64,000 bases of DNA from Magnolia sinica (Eukaryota; Streptophyta; Magnoliopsida; Magnoliales; Magnoliaceae). The stretch lies in assembly GCF_029962835.1 (NCBI RefSeq), contig NC_080588.1, positions 62,210,001 to 62,274,000 on the forward strand. Reading direction: 5' to 3'. Shown piece by piece: positions 46,041 to 56,876 of this stretch. The position numbers and the translations under genes were made by a program. The stretch's first letter is position 1; the number at the start of each line of letters is the position of its first letter. Below the pieces are notes generated by a model. It saw nothing but the letters and a program-made list of their open reading frames with translations, did no database searches and was not told where the DNA came from.

Positions 46041-46678
46041 ACCAGAGCAACCCCCATTTAAGCGTATGCAATTTTTTTAAACCTAACATTTACTTTTGCA
46101 ATCGTTAGATTAGTCTAACCAAAATTTAAAGAATAGTGGCTGAATGTATGTGACCTTACCCTACACATAATTGCATTTGTACTCGTTTACATCCACATCA
46201 GCTATCTCGACCATCCATTAAGTCCAATCTGCCCTTCCTAGGCAGCCTGTAAAAATTCATACTGTTTAGATAATCCAAACTATCTAATCAATGGCTTGCA
46301 GTAACTGATGGGCAAGCGTGTCCATTAAGATAGGTCCAGTGGCTGGATGTTTAGGACCATTCGATTGCTTGGTTTCTGCAGAGTAACGAAAGAAGATTAG
46401 AATATGTCCAGTGGATGGACCAGATAGACAATGCGAACGATGGCAAATCCAAATACAACTATGTGCATGGTAAGGTTTCCATACACATATCCCACTAAGT
46501 CATTTCTTAATATTAAACATATCACACTAAGGTCTCATCTTGACCGTTGACTTAGTTTCTGTTTATTGACCATTTTTGTTTAGGAACTACTACGGTGCCC
46601 TAGTGTTTATAGCCTAACTATTGAAAGATTGAGGTCATGGGTACAATCATGACAAATCCACCAAAATGTAGGGCTGTA

Positions 46679-46960
46679 AATGGATCGGGTCCAGCCCATG
46701 ATCTAGTGGACTTGGGTCAATATAAGCAAGATCCACAATTGGGATCCGTTGGTTTGGATTGATATCCATCTTTGGATCCAATTGAATAATTGATTGGATG
46801 TGGCTGAACTGAGTCCCCAACCTGTATCTGAGTCATCTGAACCGTTTATAATGCCACAAAGATAAGATCTGTCAATTGATGGAATCAACGGGTTATCTTA
46901 TTTGGACATGGGTTTGGACCAGCATTTGGGGGAAGTTGGATCCGGCCGAGGTCCAAAATC
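46679..46960. mobile_element. hAT-type MITE, 3' end deleted
   Basis: Same element as at 52501 with the same left flank CCAAAATG, ending abruptly at GTCCAAAATC where the deletion starts. Confidence 0.82.
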
Positions 46961-47097
46961 GGAGTTAAATAACAGTCCACAGACAATGCAAGCAAAGTAA
47001 AAGCTAAAAAAATTGAATATAAGTCAAATCAAAACCTAAATAAGAAGTAAAAGGCTTTGAGATTTTTGTAATTTTGTAACGTAGTTACTTCCATGAA

Positions 47098-47755
47098 TGA
47101 CGCAAAGGATGTACATGATGAGGTTCAGCACGGTCTTCCTTAGGGAATAACTATTCTGAATCTATAGAATTACTCCGAACTTGTCATATAGGTACATCAA
47201 ATTCATGAGAAAAATAAAAAATTACAAATTATTCTAGAAATTCATAATAAATTAATTGATATTAAAAAATGAGTTTACAACCTCTTAAATGATATTAAAA
47301 AATGAGTTTACAATCCCTTAAATAATAACATAAACCTTAGGAAGAAGTTTCAGAATTAAATTATAACTAAACTTCTAGAAATCATGACTTATTATAAATA
47401 ATAAACTCACTATTTATAGACGGTCATGATTCCTACTAGACATCACGGTCTTCGGCCAAAAATAGTAAGTGCACTATTTGCTTCAACAATGCTATTCTCC
47501 TAATTATTCCAAGCACTTTTCATGTTAGATGCTACTCCTAAAGCCCAATGGATGAAGAGAATATGGCAAATTCAGCGTGGGCAACTAAAGTAGCTTCTCC
47601 CATCCAAAATCATATATGTCACATTGGATAACTTATTTTGGTTTGCGAGTTATACTTGTTTTAAGGTTATAATAATCTTCCAATTAGGCTATTTTTTATT
47701 TTTTTTTTCTTTGGTGCATCTTGACTATGAAATTGAACACGACCCGTTCTACATC
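47098..47755 (-). mobile_element. LTR copy B (family of 18382-19069)
   Basis: The minus strand reads TGATGTAGAACGGGTCG...CACTTACTATTTTTGGCC...CTATAAATAGTGAG...TTTGCGTCA, in the same order as copy A. Borders are approximate; the adjoining 100 bp (46970-47097) may be interior or part of a longer LTR. Confidence 0.62.
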
Positions 47756-47817
47756 AATGAGCCAATAATACATAACTTTCTTCTTCACTAGAATAATAAA
47801 AATCAAGAATATAAGAT

Positions 47818-48183
47818 ATATCTCTTTCTAGGCTATTCTTCCAAAAAAGAAATCTCTTAACAAAAAATCTCCAGAAAATTATAAAAGTACATATTTTTAC
47901 GTATGTTAGATGATAGTATAACCTAAATGGGAGTCCATATCAAAGCCTACCCAAACCGTACTTCGCACATGTACCATGAAGAGGAGAGTAAACCACTTGC
48001 ATAGTGAAAAAGAAATGAAGAGTAGCGAAGTTTACTTTTTGAAATCCTCAAAATGCAACCATGCATATTCATGTGTTTCACATAGCTATTGCCTGAATAA
48101 AAAGTCATTGACCCGAAACAAAAGAGAATGAACATCTATTTATAACAATCAAGCCTATGAATTTTTTATGGGCATTCTCATCC
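47818..48183. other. Unassigned intergenic DNA
   Basis: No supported gene. Confidence 0.25.
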
Positions 48184-48191
48184 ACAAGGAG

Positions 48192-48636
48192 TAGAGGTGT
48201 ACACAAGTTGAGCCAAGCCGAGCTTTGCCTAGCTCGTGCTCGAGTCCTAGCTCGTGCTCGGCTCGACTCGGCCTTCAAGCTCGAAACAATAGCTCGTGCT
48301 CGGCTCGGCCGGGTTCGAGCCGAGTTTGAGTTCGAGTCTTTGAGCCTATTTCGAGTTCGAGTTTTCGAGCCCAAATCATATAAAATTCTTTAACATAAAT
48401 CAAATTAATCAATCCATACATGTTTCAACAAACAGGGCAGGGACTTATCTGACTGGCTTGGGGCGACAGGACTGACAGAGCAGTGGCAGGGGCGACCGAG
48501 CAATGGTAAGCCCGCAGGTTTGACCATACTAGGCGAGCTGCAGTGGCAGGGCCGCAGGGGTGACCGGACTGAAAGAGAGGGAGGAAGACGGGTTGTGCAT
48601 CGATGGGGCCATGCGGGTAAGGGAGGATGAGGGAGA

Positions 48637-48676
<40 letters not shown>

Positions 48677-48785
48677 GGGGGGGTGCTTCGCCAGGCGGAC
48701 TGACAGAGAAGGAGGAAGAGAGGGAGGAAGACGGCTGTGCGTCGGTGCGGCCATGTGGGTAAGGGAGGATGAGGGAGAGTCAGAG

Positions 48786-48829
<44 letters not shown>

Positions 48830-49141
48830 CTTCGCCGACAAGACTGACAGAGAGGGAGGAAGAGAGGGAGGAAAAGGTGAGGTTGGGTTAGGGTCGTGTG
48901 GGTAGGATGTATTTTGAAAAGGAGGGTAGGGTTTTTTTTTTTGAAGGGTATATATACCCTGTACCGAGTCGAGTCGAGTTCGAGCAGTATTCGAGTCGAG
49001 TCAAGTTGAGCTGGGGTAAGATCGAACTTGGCTCGAACTCGTTTCGAGCTCCAAAAATCAGCTCGACTCGGTTTGAACTCAGCTTTAATACAAGTCAAGT
49101 CGAGCGAGCTACCAAGCTGACTCTGCTCGTGTATAGCTTTA
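48192..49141. mobile_element. hAT-type MITE (TAGAGGTGTACA family), copy 5, with purine-rich core
   Basis: Starts TAGAGGTGTACACAAGTTGA and ends GCTCGTGTATAGCTTTA. Flanks ACAAGGAG and ATAGGGAG match at 6 of 8. The GAGCTCGA arms are present, but the usual ATTTCATCAAAC core is replaced by 48395-48955: GC-richer text with tandem 131-144-bp units, each containing GAGGGAGGAAGA and (AG)n. The 189-aa Leu/Ser-repeat frame over it is spurious. Confidence 0.72.
48567..48900. repeat. Tandem 131-144-bp units with (AG)n
   Basis: Units start at GACTGAAAG 48567, GACTGACAG 48698 and GACTGACAG 48842 (partial). Each of the first two holds GGTAAGGGAGGATGAGGGAG and an (AG)n run (48640-48671, 48789-48826). Confidence 0.85.
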
Positions 49142-49149
49142 ATAGGGAG

Positions 49150-49623
49150 TCATGCATATCAAACATATGGTTTCGATTAAGGGTCATTTGGTTGCCCGTA
49201 AGATATTAAGTTGCAAAAGCTCTGCATCTTAAAAGAGTTTAAACCATGGATTGCGGAATGTCGACCCATTCGAGTCATACCCAACATAATAGTTCATGTA
49301 GCCTATAATACAATTTAATCTGTCGAAATTGTGTGAACTACTGTAGATATCTAAGTTGAAAATCATATGGAATGAGAAAACGTAATATCTGATTACCAGG
49401 CATTTCTTTGTTTATTTGTGACCATTGAGTAATTGTGACATCAACCGCCCAATTAATCTAGCTGTTCAATTTATAATTTAATCTGTCTAACTTCGGATTC
49501 ATGATCTATCCAAATTAAAGTCCACGATTTAGACTTCTTTTGTGACTGGTGTGCCACGTGTACAATTCCTTTAAAGAGTATCAGCCATATGCCGGTGCTG
49601 CCGACACGGGCTGGTATGAGATG
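49150..49623. other. Unassigned intergenic DNA
   Basis: No supported gene. Confidence 0.25.
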
Positions 49624-49947
49624 GGAAGTGGATTGCATACTGAGTAAATTCTCTGGGCCTAATGTGTATGTATGAGTATTATCCACGCCGTTCATCTGTT
49701 TTCTCGTCTCATTTTAGTGCATGAGCTTATTTACTGTCCAAATTGTTGAGAAGGTCATGTAGACATAGACAAAGAGAAAACAAAAATATCAGATCTAAAA
49801 TTTCTGTGGCGCCCCAAGAAATTTTTTTTAATGCAAGTGTTCAATTCAGGTTATTTATGGTGAGGTGTATTTAAGCTTTAAATATGTTTGATTTTTGGAT
49901 TCATGCCTTAAATGAGCCGATGAAATGGTGTTCTATATCCAGGCAGT

Positions 49948-50157
49948 CCATTTGTTTTTTCAGCTTATTTCAGGGATTTGTTTAGAAAAATGAAACGGAC
50001 CATCTGTTTTTTCAGCTTATTTTAGGGATTTGTTTAGAAAAATGAAATAGACCATCTATTTTTTCAACTTATTTTAGGGATTTGTTTAGAAAAATGAAAT
50101 ATACCATCTATTTTTTTCAGCTTATTTTAGGGATTTGTTTAGAAAAATGAAACAGAT
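49948..50157. repeat. 52-bp tandem repeat, four copies
   Basis: Units start at 49948, 50000, 50052 and 50104; each reads CCAT.T.TTTTTTCA.CTTATTT then AGGGATTTGTTTAGAAAAAT. Confidence 0.95.
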
Positions 50158-50225
50158 ACAAATCTCAGGTTGACTTCACCACATGAAACAAATGTCATTG
50201 AACTCCCACCATTTAAAACTTCTCA

Positions 50226-50630
50226 GGGCGTGTTTGGCCGAGCGGATTGGAAGGGATTGAATGGTATTAGGGTGGATTGCATCACTTTTAAGGTAACGAT
50301 GGCTGCGTCAATGGATTGGTGCAAGATCCATGAGATTGCTATATCCGGGATTAGATCACTGAGTCTGTTTGGCCCGCCCGTCCAATCCCGGGATTGCACC
50401 TTCCAATACCTTCCAATCTGTCAAACCAAACACATTCAAGGCAAAATTGAATGGAATTAGGGTGGATTGGATGGATTTTAAGGTAATGATGGTGATGTCA
50501 GTGGATTGCTGGCAATCCCATGGGATTGCTATATCCCGAGATCAGAATCTCGTGTCTATTAGGCACACGGTCAATCTAGAGATTTACCTTCCAATCTCTT
50601 CCAATCCCTTCCAATCTGCCTAACAGGCCC
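50226..50630. mobile_element. PIF/Harbinger-like MITE
   Basis: Terminal inverted repeats GGGCGTGTTTGGCCGAGCGG and CTGCCTAACAGGCCC (with GATTGGAAGGGATTG inside each). Three-base flanks TCA/TTA are consistent with a decayed TTA-type duplication. It lies inside the 49624-50795 MITE. The interior holds a second imperfect copy of GGAATTAGGGTGGATTG. Confidence 0.68.
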
Positions 50631-50795
50631 TTAGGATCCAAAACTTTTGGGCCCCATAAAGAGTTTCTAATGTTCAATCACTACTCTTTCATGTGGTGTT
50701 GTCCACCTGATATTTTAAGCTGCTTCATTTTTGAGCCCACACCTTAAAATTAGCTGACAAAACAGTGGATATACACCACACAAACCCAGGTAAGC

Positions 50796-51328
50796 CCATG
50801 GTCCACTAAGCTGTTACCTGGGACTCCCCTAACCCACACCCGCTGGCCACCACCCACATTGTACACGTGGCAGTACCTCTAATCCGAACCACCTAAAAAT
50901 TTTGAACCACTTTCGAATGTACTATAATCCAAAAATTGCATTAAAGAATGGTCGGTGTCTGGACATTTATTAGACGGTGGAAGTACAAATTTAACAAACT
51001 AATATCGAACTCTATGAACAAGTGAGCAATCTACGTCGGTCCAACTATTCGACGGTTGGTAGAATGCCCAACCAACCATTATTGCTATATAATTATTAAT
51101 CACCGTCTGTTACCTTTTTCTAATTTATTTATAGGTAAGGATGGAGGTCAGATTTCCCGTACACGTGGCACGTATCCCAAACATGATCCGTCCAAATATT
51201 CGAAGACATTTACTAATTTCCGTTTTTACTGTTGATTAGCTGTCCATCAGGCGACCAATTGGAATAGAAGGTCCAGTATAACATAAACTGTTGGTCATTA
51301 TCCATCAGTGGGCCCCATTTCTAACTTA
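50796..51328. other. Unassigned intergenic DNA
   Basis: No supported gene. Confidence 0.25.
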
Positions 51329-51337
51329 AGGCAGAAC

Positions 51338-51864
51338 GGACGCGGATTAGCTACTGAGAGGTTGAGTAGTCAGACTGGCTACTGAAGTGACGTCATCAAA
51401 TTATGTGAGATCATCTATGTTTTGTATCCACACGGTCCATACATTTTGAGAGATTATTTTAGGGCTCGAAGACTGAAGTGGACCCCACCACAGAAAACAG
51501 TGGAGAGAGTGACGCCCACCGTTGAAACCTTCCGAAGGTCCACCATGATGTTTAGTTGAGATCCAACCTGTTCGTGTGTTAAATCAGACATGAAATAATG
51601 GAAACCAAAAATATCAGCTTGATCGAAAACGTTTTTGGCCCGTAGAACTTTTTAACGGTGGGCATCACTCTCCTCACTGTTTTCTGTGATGGGTCCACTC
51701 CAGCCTTGGATCTAACTCATTCTTTGGATTATGCCTTAATATGATCTCTCCAAATGTATGGATGGTGTGGATAAAAAACATACATGATAGTGGGACCCAC
51801 GTAAGTTGGTGACGTCACTTCAGTAGCGAGTCCTACTCACCCTGTCAGCGTCTGGTCCGCGTCC
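51338..51864. mobile_element. GGACGCGG-family Mutator-like MITE
   Basis: 527 bp, GGACGCGGATTAGCTACTGA to AGCGTCTGGTCCGCGTCC. Flanks AGGCAGAAC (51329-51337) and CGGCAGAAC (51865-51873) match at 8 of 9. Confidence 0.87.
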
Positions 51865-51889
51865 CGGCAGAACGCGTACGGAAACGGTG

Positions 51890-52220
51890 GAGGTTGATCC
51901 ATTATGAGATATCATATTAGGGAATAAGCCAAAGAACGAGGGAAAACAAAAACAGTAGGGAGAGTGATTCTTACCGTTGAAACTATCCTAAGGCCAAGCA
52001 TGATGTTTATTTGAAATCCAACCTGTTCCAAAGTTTAAAAAAACATTAAATAAGTAAAAACACAAATATCCGCTTGATTGAAAACTTTTGTAGCCTTTAG
52101 AAGTTTTTAATGGTGAATGATTACCGTCCCCACTGTTTTCCGTGATGGGTCCAAAGGAGCTTTCGATTTAACTCATTCTCTGGATCTTGCCCTAAAATGA
52201 TGTCTCCAAATGGACCCAGC
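51890..52220. mobile_element. Fragment of a related foldback MITE
   Basis: Interior and right-half text parallel to 51450-51760 (ACCGTTGAAACTATCC, ATCCAACCTGTTC, CCCACTGTTTTC.GTGATGGG). It stops at AATGGACCCAG just before the segmental duplication begins. Confidence 0.6.
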
Positions 52221-52500
52221 TCGCTATTCAAATGTCCAATGGATGGACCAGATAGACAATGCGCGCGAATGATGGCAAATCCAAATACAACTATGTGCAT
52301 GGTAAGGTTTCCATACACATATCCCACTAAGTCATTTCTTAATATTAAACATATCACACTAAGGTCTCATCTTGACCGTTGACTCAGTTTCTGTTTATTG
52401 ACCATTTTTGTTTAGGAACTACTACGGTGCCCTAATGGTTATAGCCTAACTATTGAAAGATTGAGGTCATGGGTACAATCATGACAAATCCACCAAAATG

Positions 52501-52867
52501 TAGGGCTGTAAATGGATCGGGTCCAGCCCATGATCTAGTGGACCTGGGTCAATATAAGCAAGATCCTCAATTGGGATCCGTTGGTTTGGATTGATATCCA
52601 TCTTTGGATCCGATTGAATAATTGATTGGATGTGCCTGAACTGAGTCCAACCTATATCTGTGTCATCTGACCCGTTTATAATGCCACAAAGATAAGATCT
52701 GTCAATTGATGGAATCAACGGGTGATCTTATTTGGACATGGGTTTGGACCAGCATTTGGGGGACGTTGGATCCGGCCTAGGTCCAAAATCTTGTGATAAG
52801 TAGATTAGAACTGGAATGGAACTGGAACCACACTGATTCAGCCCAAATCCAACGCATTTACAACCTA
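52501..52867. mobile_element. hAT-type MITE (TAGGGCTGTAAATGG family), complete
   Basis: 367 bp with an exact 8-bp duplication CCAAAATG at 52493-52500 and 52868-52875. Termini TAGGGCTGTAAATGGAT and CGCATTTACAACCTA. Confidence 0.88.
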
Positions 52868-53119
52868 CCAAAATGCCTTTGATACAACTTCTCTTGTAAA
52901 GTTAGTAGGGACATCCATCTAATAGAAAAAGTTAAAAAGCTTTTTGTTTGGTGGTCCAACCGCACTTCCTAAGGTGTGGCCTTAATTAGGGTAAACTGTA
53001 TTGGAGTTAAATAACAGTACACAATCAAAACAAGCAAAGTAAAAGCAAATAAAGAAACCTAAAAGCTAAAGAGGAAAATAAGAACAGAAAGGCTCTGAGA
53101 TTTTTGTAATTGTGCAATG

Positions 53120-53768
53120 TATTTACTTCCGTGAATGACGCAAAGGATGGACATGATGAGGTCCAGTACAATCTTCCTCACGGGATAACTCTTCTAAATT
53201 CACGGAGCTACTCTGGACTCCTTATAGAGGTACCTCGGATCCACGAGGAAAATATGAAAATAAAAATAATTCTAGAAATTCGTAATAAATTAATTGATAA
53301 TAAAAAAAAGGAGTTTACAACCTTTTAAATAGTAACAAAAACCCTAGGAAGAAGTTTCTGAATTAAATTATAACTAAAACTCCTAGAAATCTTGACTTAC
53401 AATAAATAGTAAACTTACTATTTATGGACGAAACTTACTATTTATAGACGGCCGTGATTCTATTGGACATCATAGTTTTTGGCCAAAAATGATTAGTATC
53501 CTATTTGGCTCAACCATGCGATTCTCTTAATTATTCCAAGCACTTTTCACGTTGGGCGCAACTCTTAAAGCCCAACAGATGAAGAGAAGCTCACAAATTC
53601 AACGTGGGTGGCTAAAGTAGTTTCTCCTTCTCCAAAATCACATATGGCATGTCAGATAACTTATTCCAATTTGCGAGATGTTTCCATTTTAAGGTTCTAA
53701 CGGTCCTCCAATCAAGCCTTTTCCTGTCCATCTTGGCCATGAAATTGTACACAGCCCGCTCTACATCA
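53120..53768 (-). mobile_element. LTR copy C (family of 18382-19069)
   Basis: Equivalent of copy B inside the second segmental duplicate. Confidence 0.62.
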
Positions 53769-53904
53769 GTGAGTCAGTAATACATAACTTTTTTCTTCAC
53801 TGAAATAATAAAAATTAAGAATACAAAATTGAGATTTTTCCTGTTGTACGCTACATTTTTAGGCCACCTACCTTATTACACTCGTCCAAACTTACCTTAC
53901 CAAA

Positions 53905-54090
53905 CTAATCCCCTACTGTATGGCGCACTTTTAGCATACTAAAATACCCCTGCCTCTTCTCTATAAGAAACATATCCATCTGCTTCTTCAACTCCGCATT
54001 TCCCTCCTCTAACTGTTCTTTCTCTTTCTTCAATACCTCATTCTTCATCCTCAATTCTTCCTTCTCCCTCAATAACATTTCTCTCTCCAT
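53905..54090 (-). CDS. Short Glu/Lys-rich coiled-coil reading frame, unrecognised
   Basis: A 61-aa minus-strand frame starting MEREMLLREKEELRMKNEVL continues with heptad-like E/K/L spacing to about residue 45, so a coiled coil is likely. The last 15 residues are not coiled-coil-like. Upstream, the frame stays open for about 18 further codons into the 21-bp repeat array and begins after a TGA. I recognise no family. It may be a decayed exon of a coiled-coil gene or transposon protein, or chance purine-rich composition. No promoter or intron signals are evident. Confidence 0.3.
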   Translation of the reverse strand: MEREMLLREKEELRMKNEVLKKEKEQLEEGNAELKKQMDMFLIEKRQGYFSMLKVRHTVGD

Positions 54091-54094
54091 CTTG

Positions 54095-54590
54095 AAAAGT
54101 TTGCGGCGAATTCCAAGTGAAAGTGCCCGACTTATAAGTGAATTTCAACAAGTTTGCGGCCTGTTTCACTCATTTATCAGTCAATTTCATGAAGTTGTCG
54201 GTTAATTTTCGCAAGTTCTCAATATAAAAAAAAATGTCAATTTCAAGCAGTTATCGGTCATTTTGACGAATTTCAAGTCAAATCGGTCAACTTACAGGTG
54301 AAATTCAACAAGTTTGCAGCCAATTTCGCTCTGTTATCGGTCAATTTTTCGAGTTATATGTTGCATTTTGGCCTAAGATCGTTGTGAAATTGACCACGAA
54401 GTGAGTGAAGTTGACTGCGAACTAACTGAAATTGACCTCAAAATCACTTCAATTGACCGCAAACTAAATTAAATTAATCGCAAACTAATTGTGTTTGACC
54501 GCGGACTAAGTGAAATTGATCAGGGACTAAATGAAATTAATCGAAATTGATCGAGACTATGTGAAATTGACCGATAACTGCTTGAACTTA
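54095..54590. repeat. Inverted 21-bp (seven-codon) minisatellite
   Basis: The right arm (54392-54590) is about nine plus-strand units of 21 bp, consensus near GACCGCAAACTAAGTGAAATT. The left arm (54095-54350) holds looser units in reverse orientation (AATTTC...AGTT.TCGGTC). In one frame, right-arm units read DHEVSEV, DCELTEI, DLKITSI and DRKLN, then a stop. Confidence 0.85.
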
Positions 54591-54601
54591 ACATCTTAAA
54601 C

Positions 54602-56876
54602 TGTAACGCTCTGAAAATTGGGGGTCGTGCATACACTCGACTCCCAAGTTCCCGGTACTTATACTGATTTTTACTAATTTTTGTTTAATCAGGTTTAAAT
54701 GCGTAGCATAGAATTTCTTGGAATGAAAGAGGTCAAATATATATATACAAGTCCAAAAGAATGTAAATGGATCGCTCAAGCCGCCAGACTCCTCGTACTT
54801 AGCATCACCTACATCTAAGGGAGAGTCTGGTTGGTGTTTTAAAACACCGTCCTAGAGTGAGAGTGAGTGATCAAATCAGTGGGTACTATTAATCTTAAGT
54901 TACATCGACATCAATTATCTTATGAATTTAATGAAAGACAAACATCCATAAATCCTTAACTAATCTTGTTAATGCATATACATGATAAATGATATGATGC
55001 ATGACCTCGCCACAACACTCCCTCGAGCGACTCCGTCTAATGATCGCACATGACCCGCACTCCCTCATTGCGACCTCAACTGCCGAGTCGCCAAATCTTA
55101 GCTAATGCAATGCATGAATAATGTTAACTGAGTATTTAGCTAATTCCGTTCATCCAGCAGATTGAGAAATCTGGTACACTCTACGATATCAATGCCCTTA
55201 ACTAGTTGTGAGGCCAAGGCCCATCAATGCGTGAGGCCAAGACCCCGCGATTTTTGATCCCATTGGGTTCCCCATCTCCGATTTCAAGCACATGGGGAGT
55301 GTTGGGAAAGGGATCGCTCGCGGTCACTATGGGGAGGCTCGTCACCCCAGCGTAGGCCGACAGCTCGGACACAGTGTCTCATTCTACCATGCCCGGTTCT
55401 CGAGACAGTGGATTAGTTTCCAATGGTTATCAATGGGCTTCAGTGGGCGAAGGGTGTCCCAGGTTCCATTCAGGCATTAGCAGACATGGTTAACAAACAT
55501 GGTTGGTCAGTAAGTAGACTAGACCACACGAGTTCAGGCGAGTACGTGACAGACGACGTCAGGTACAAGCGACCCATGTAGTCTAATTACTGTCGCCCAT
55601 ACTCACCCACCCAAATTCACGGGTTTAGCCTTAGGGTAGTCCTACCAACGGGACCACCCTCTCTCTCCTCAGATTCCTGACCAACCCAAGGGTTTTGATG
55701 GTAATCCATAACACTTCAACAATCGGGGTTATCAACTAACATAAGCAATATCATGCATTCATATTTTCCAACATAAAATTCAGATTTTTCTATACATACA
55801 AATACTAACCATATTACGAGATAAACATGCATATGTGTTGTGTGGGTTAGCGAGGAGATTGAGAGTTATAAATCATTCATAGCTCAAACATGTAACAAGG
55901 ATTAATGCTAGCACAACATACATTGAAGACTTATGCAAGTACAAATATGCAACAAGGATTAATGTAACCTACAAGCTATAAGGGATCATCACACGAGAAT
56001 CAATCAGCAAATGAACATGCATTCACCAAATTCATGCCCAATTACATTGAGGATCAACAAACATGCCATAACCAATCCATGTTATTTGAGAGGATCTAAA
56101 ATATAAGGTCTTACTTAGGTTTTTTCTAGATTCTTCAAATACATCACCATTCTTCAAATACATCATCCAAGTAATCAAAATCATTAAACTCATACTAAAA
56201 TTGGTGCTAGGCCACCTAACAATAATAGTTCGCACCTATGGATCGTTGGGGTCCTGGGAAATGACCTAGAAGCGCCGAACTCGGTGTTGATTGGCCGGAA
56301 TCCTAAGACAATGAACTTGCATGTTAGAATCTCACGCAAATCTTCCCTCAACATGAGGGGTTTCCAAGAAGATGAGAGATTTACCTACCTAATCAGCGGA
56401 GAGGGATTTTTCCGGTTGTAGATGAGGAATTTCTTTAAGGGAGAGGGAGAGGTTTGCAAGATGGAACTCCTTTGGGCCCCACTTCGATCTGCGGTCCACC
56501 TTCTCTCTCACCTTCACTCTCTTTCTTCTCTCCTTGCTCTCCTTGCTTTCTCTTTACTCTCCTTAGGTGGTTGTAGTAAGGTGGGAGTTATGAGAGAAGG
56601 AGCTAGGGCTTTATTTCCTAGACTTGGGTCAATTGGCCTTAAGTTTCAACAAATTCTCACAATGGCCCTGTGGGGGCCCCTTTTAGCTTTGGGGCGGCCC
56701 TATCACCCCCTAGGCCACCAAATTTGGTGTGTAGGTGTCTCATGGCCCGATGAGGGGCCATGCAAAATTTGAAGACAATCAAATATGGGGTTTTATCACA
56801 CGGCTCCGATCTTTAAATGGCCCTACGAGGTTCATTCTAGTTGATGGGGCGGTTCTAGTGGCCCTCTGGCTATGAA
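54602..56876 (-). mobile_element. Inverted Ty3/gypsy-type LTR remnant
   Basis: TGTAACGCTCTGAAAATTGG at 54602 is the inverse of the 3' end of the LTR at 56877-60316 (CAATTT...GCGTTACA). The match continues with GTGTTTTAAAACACCGTCC and the clause around CTCCCTCGAGCGACTCC, then diverges. On the minus strand the region 56400-56640 has a leader-like, GAGAGA-rich layout. Its U3 start is not found; the neighbouring LTR begins at the junction. No primer-binding site follows, so it is a solo or truncated LTR. Confidence 0.62.

Larger units (their letters stand above)
46405..47817 (+). repeat. Segmental duplication copy 1 (1.41 kb)
   Basis: Runs from ATGTCCAGTGGATGGACCAG to a blurred end near AGAATATAAG. 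Direct copy of 52231-53827, lacking about 210 bp present there (the hAT MITE 3' end and adjoining sequence, between GTCCAAAATC and GGAGTTAAATAAC). No protein gene. Confidence 0.9.
49624..50795. mobile_element. Foldback MITE expanded by a 52-bp array and a PIF-like insertion
   Basis: GGAAGTGGATTGCATACTGA start; right side near ACACCACACAAACCCAGGTA. The interior follows the family up to CCATTTAAAACTTCT at 50210, continues as GGATCCAAAACTTTTGGGCC after the insertion, and is further enlarged by four 52-bp repeats. The right border is approximate. Confidence 0.6.
52231..53827 (+). repeat. Segmental duplication copy 2 (1.60 kb)
   Basis: Longer copy of the 46405-47817 segment with the complete hAT MITE and a minus-strand LTR. 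A short local duplication ACTTACTATTTAT(A/G)GACG occurs near 53415-53450. Confidence 0.9.

Noticed and set aside
48425-49098. 138-aa and 189-aa Leu/Ser/Pro-rich frames
   Set aside because: They are generated by (AG)n and purine-rich tandem units inside a hAT MITE; no start context or homologous family.
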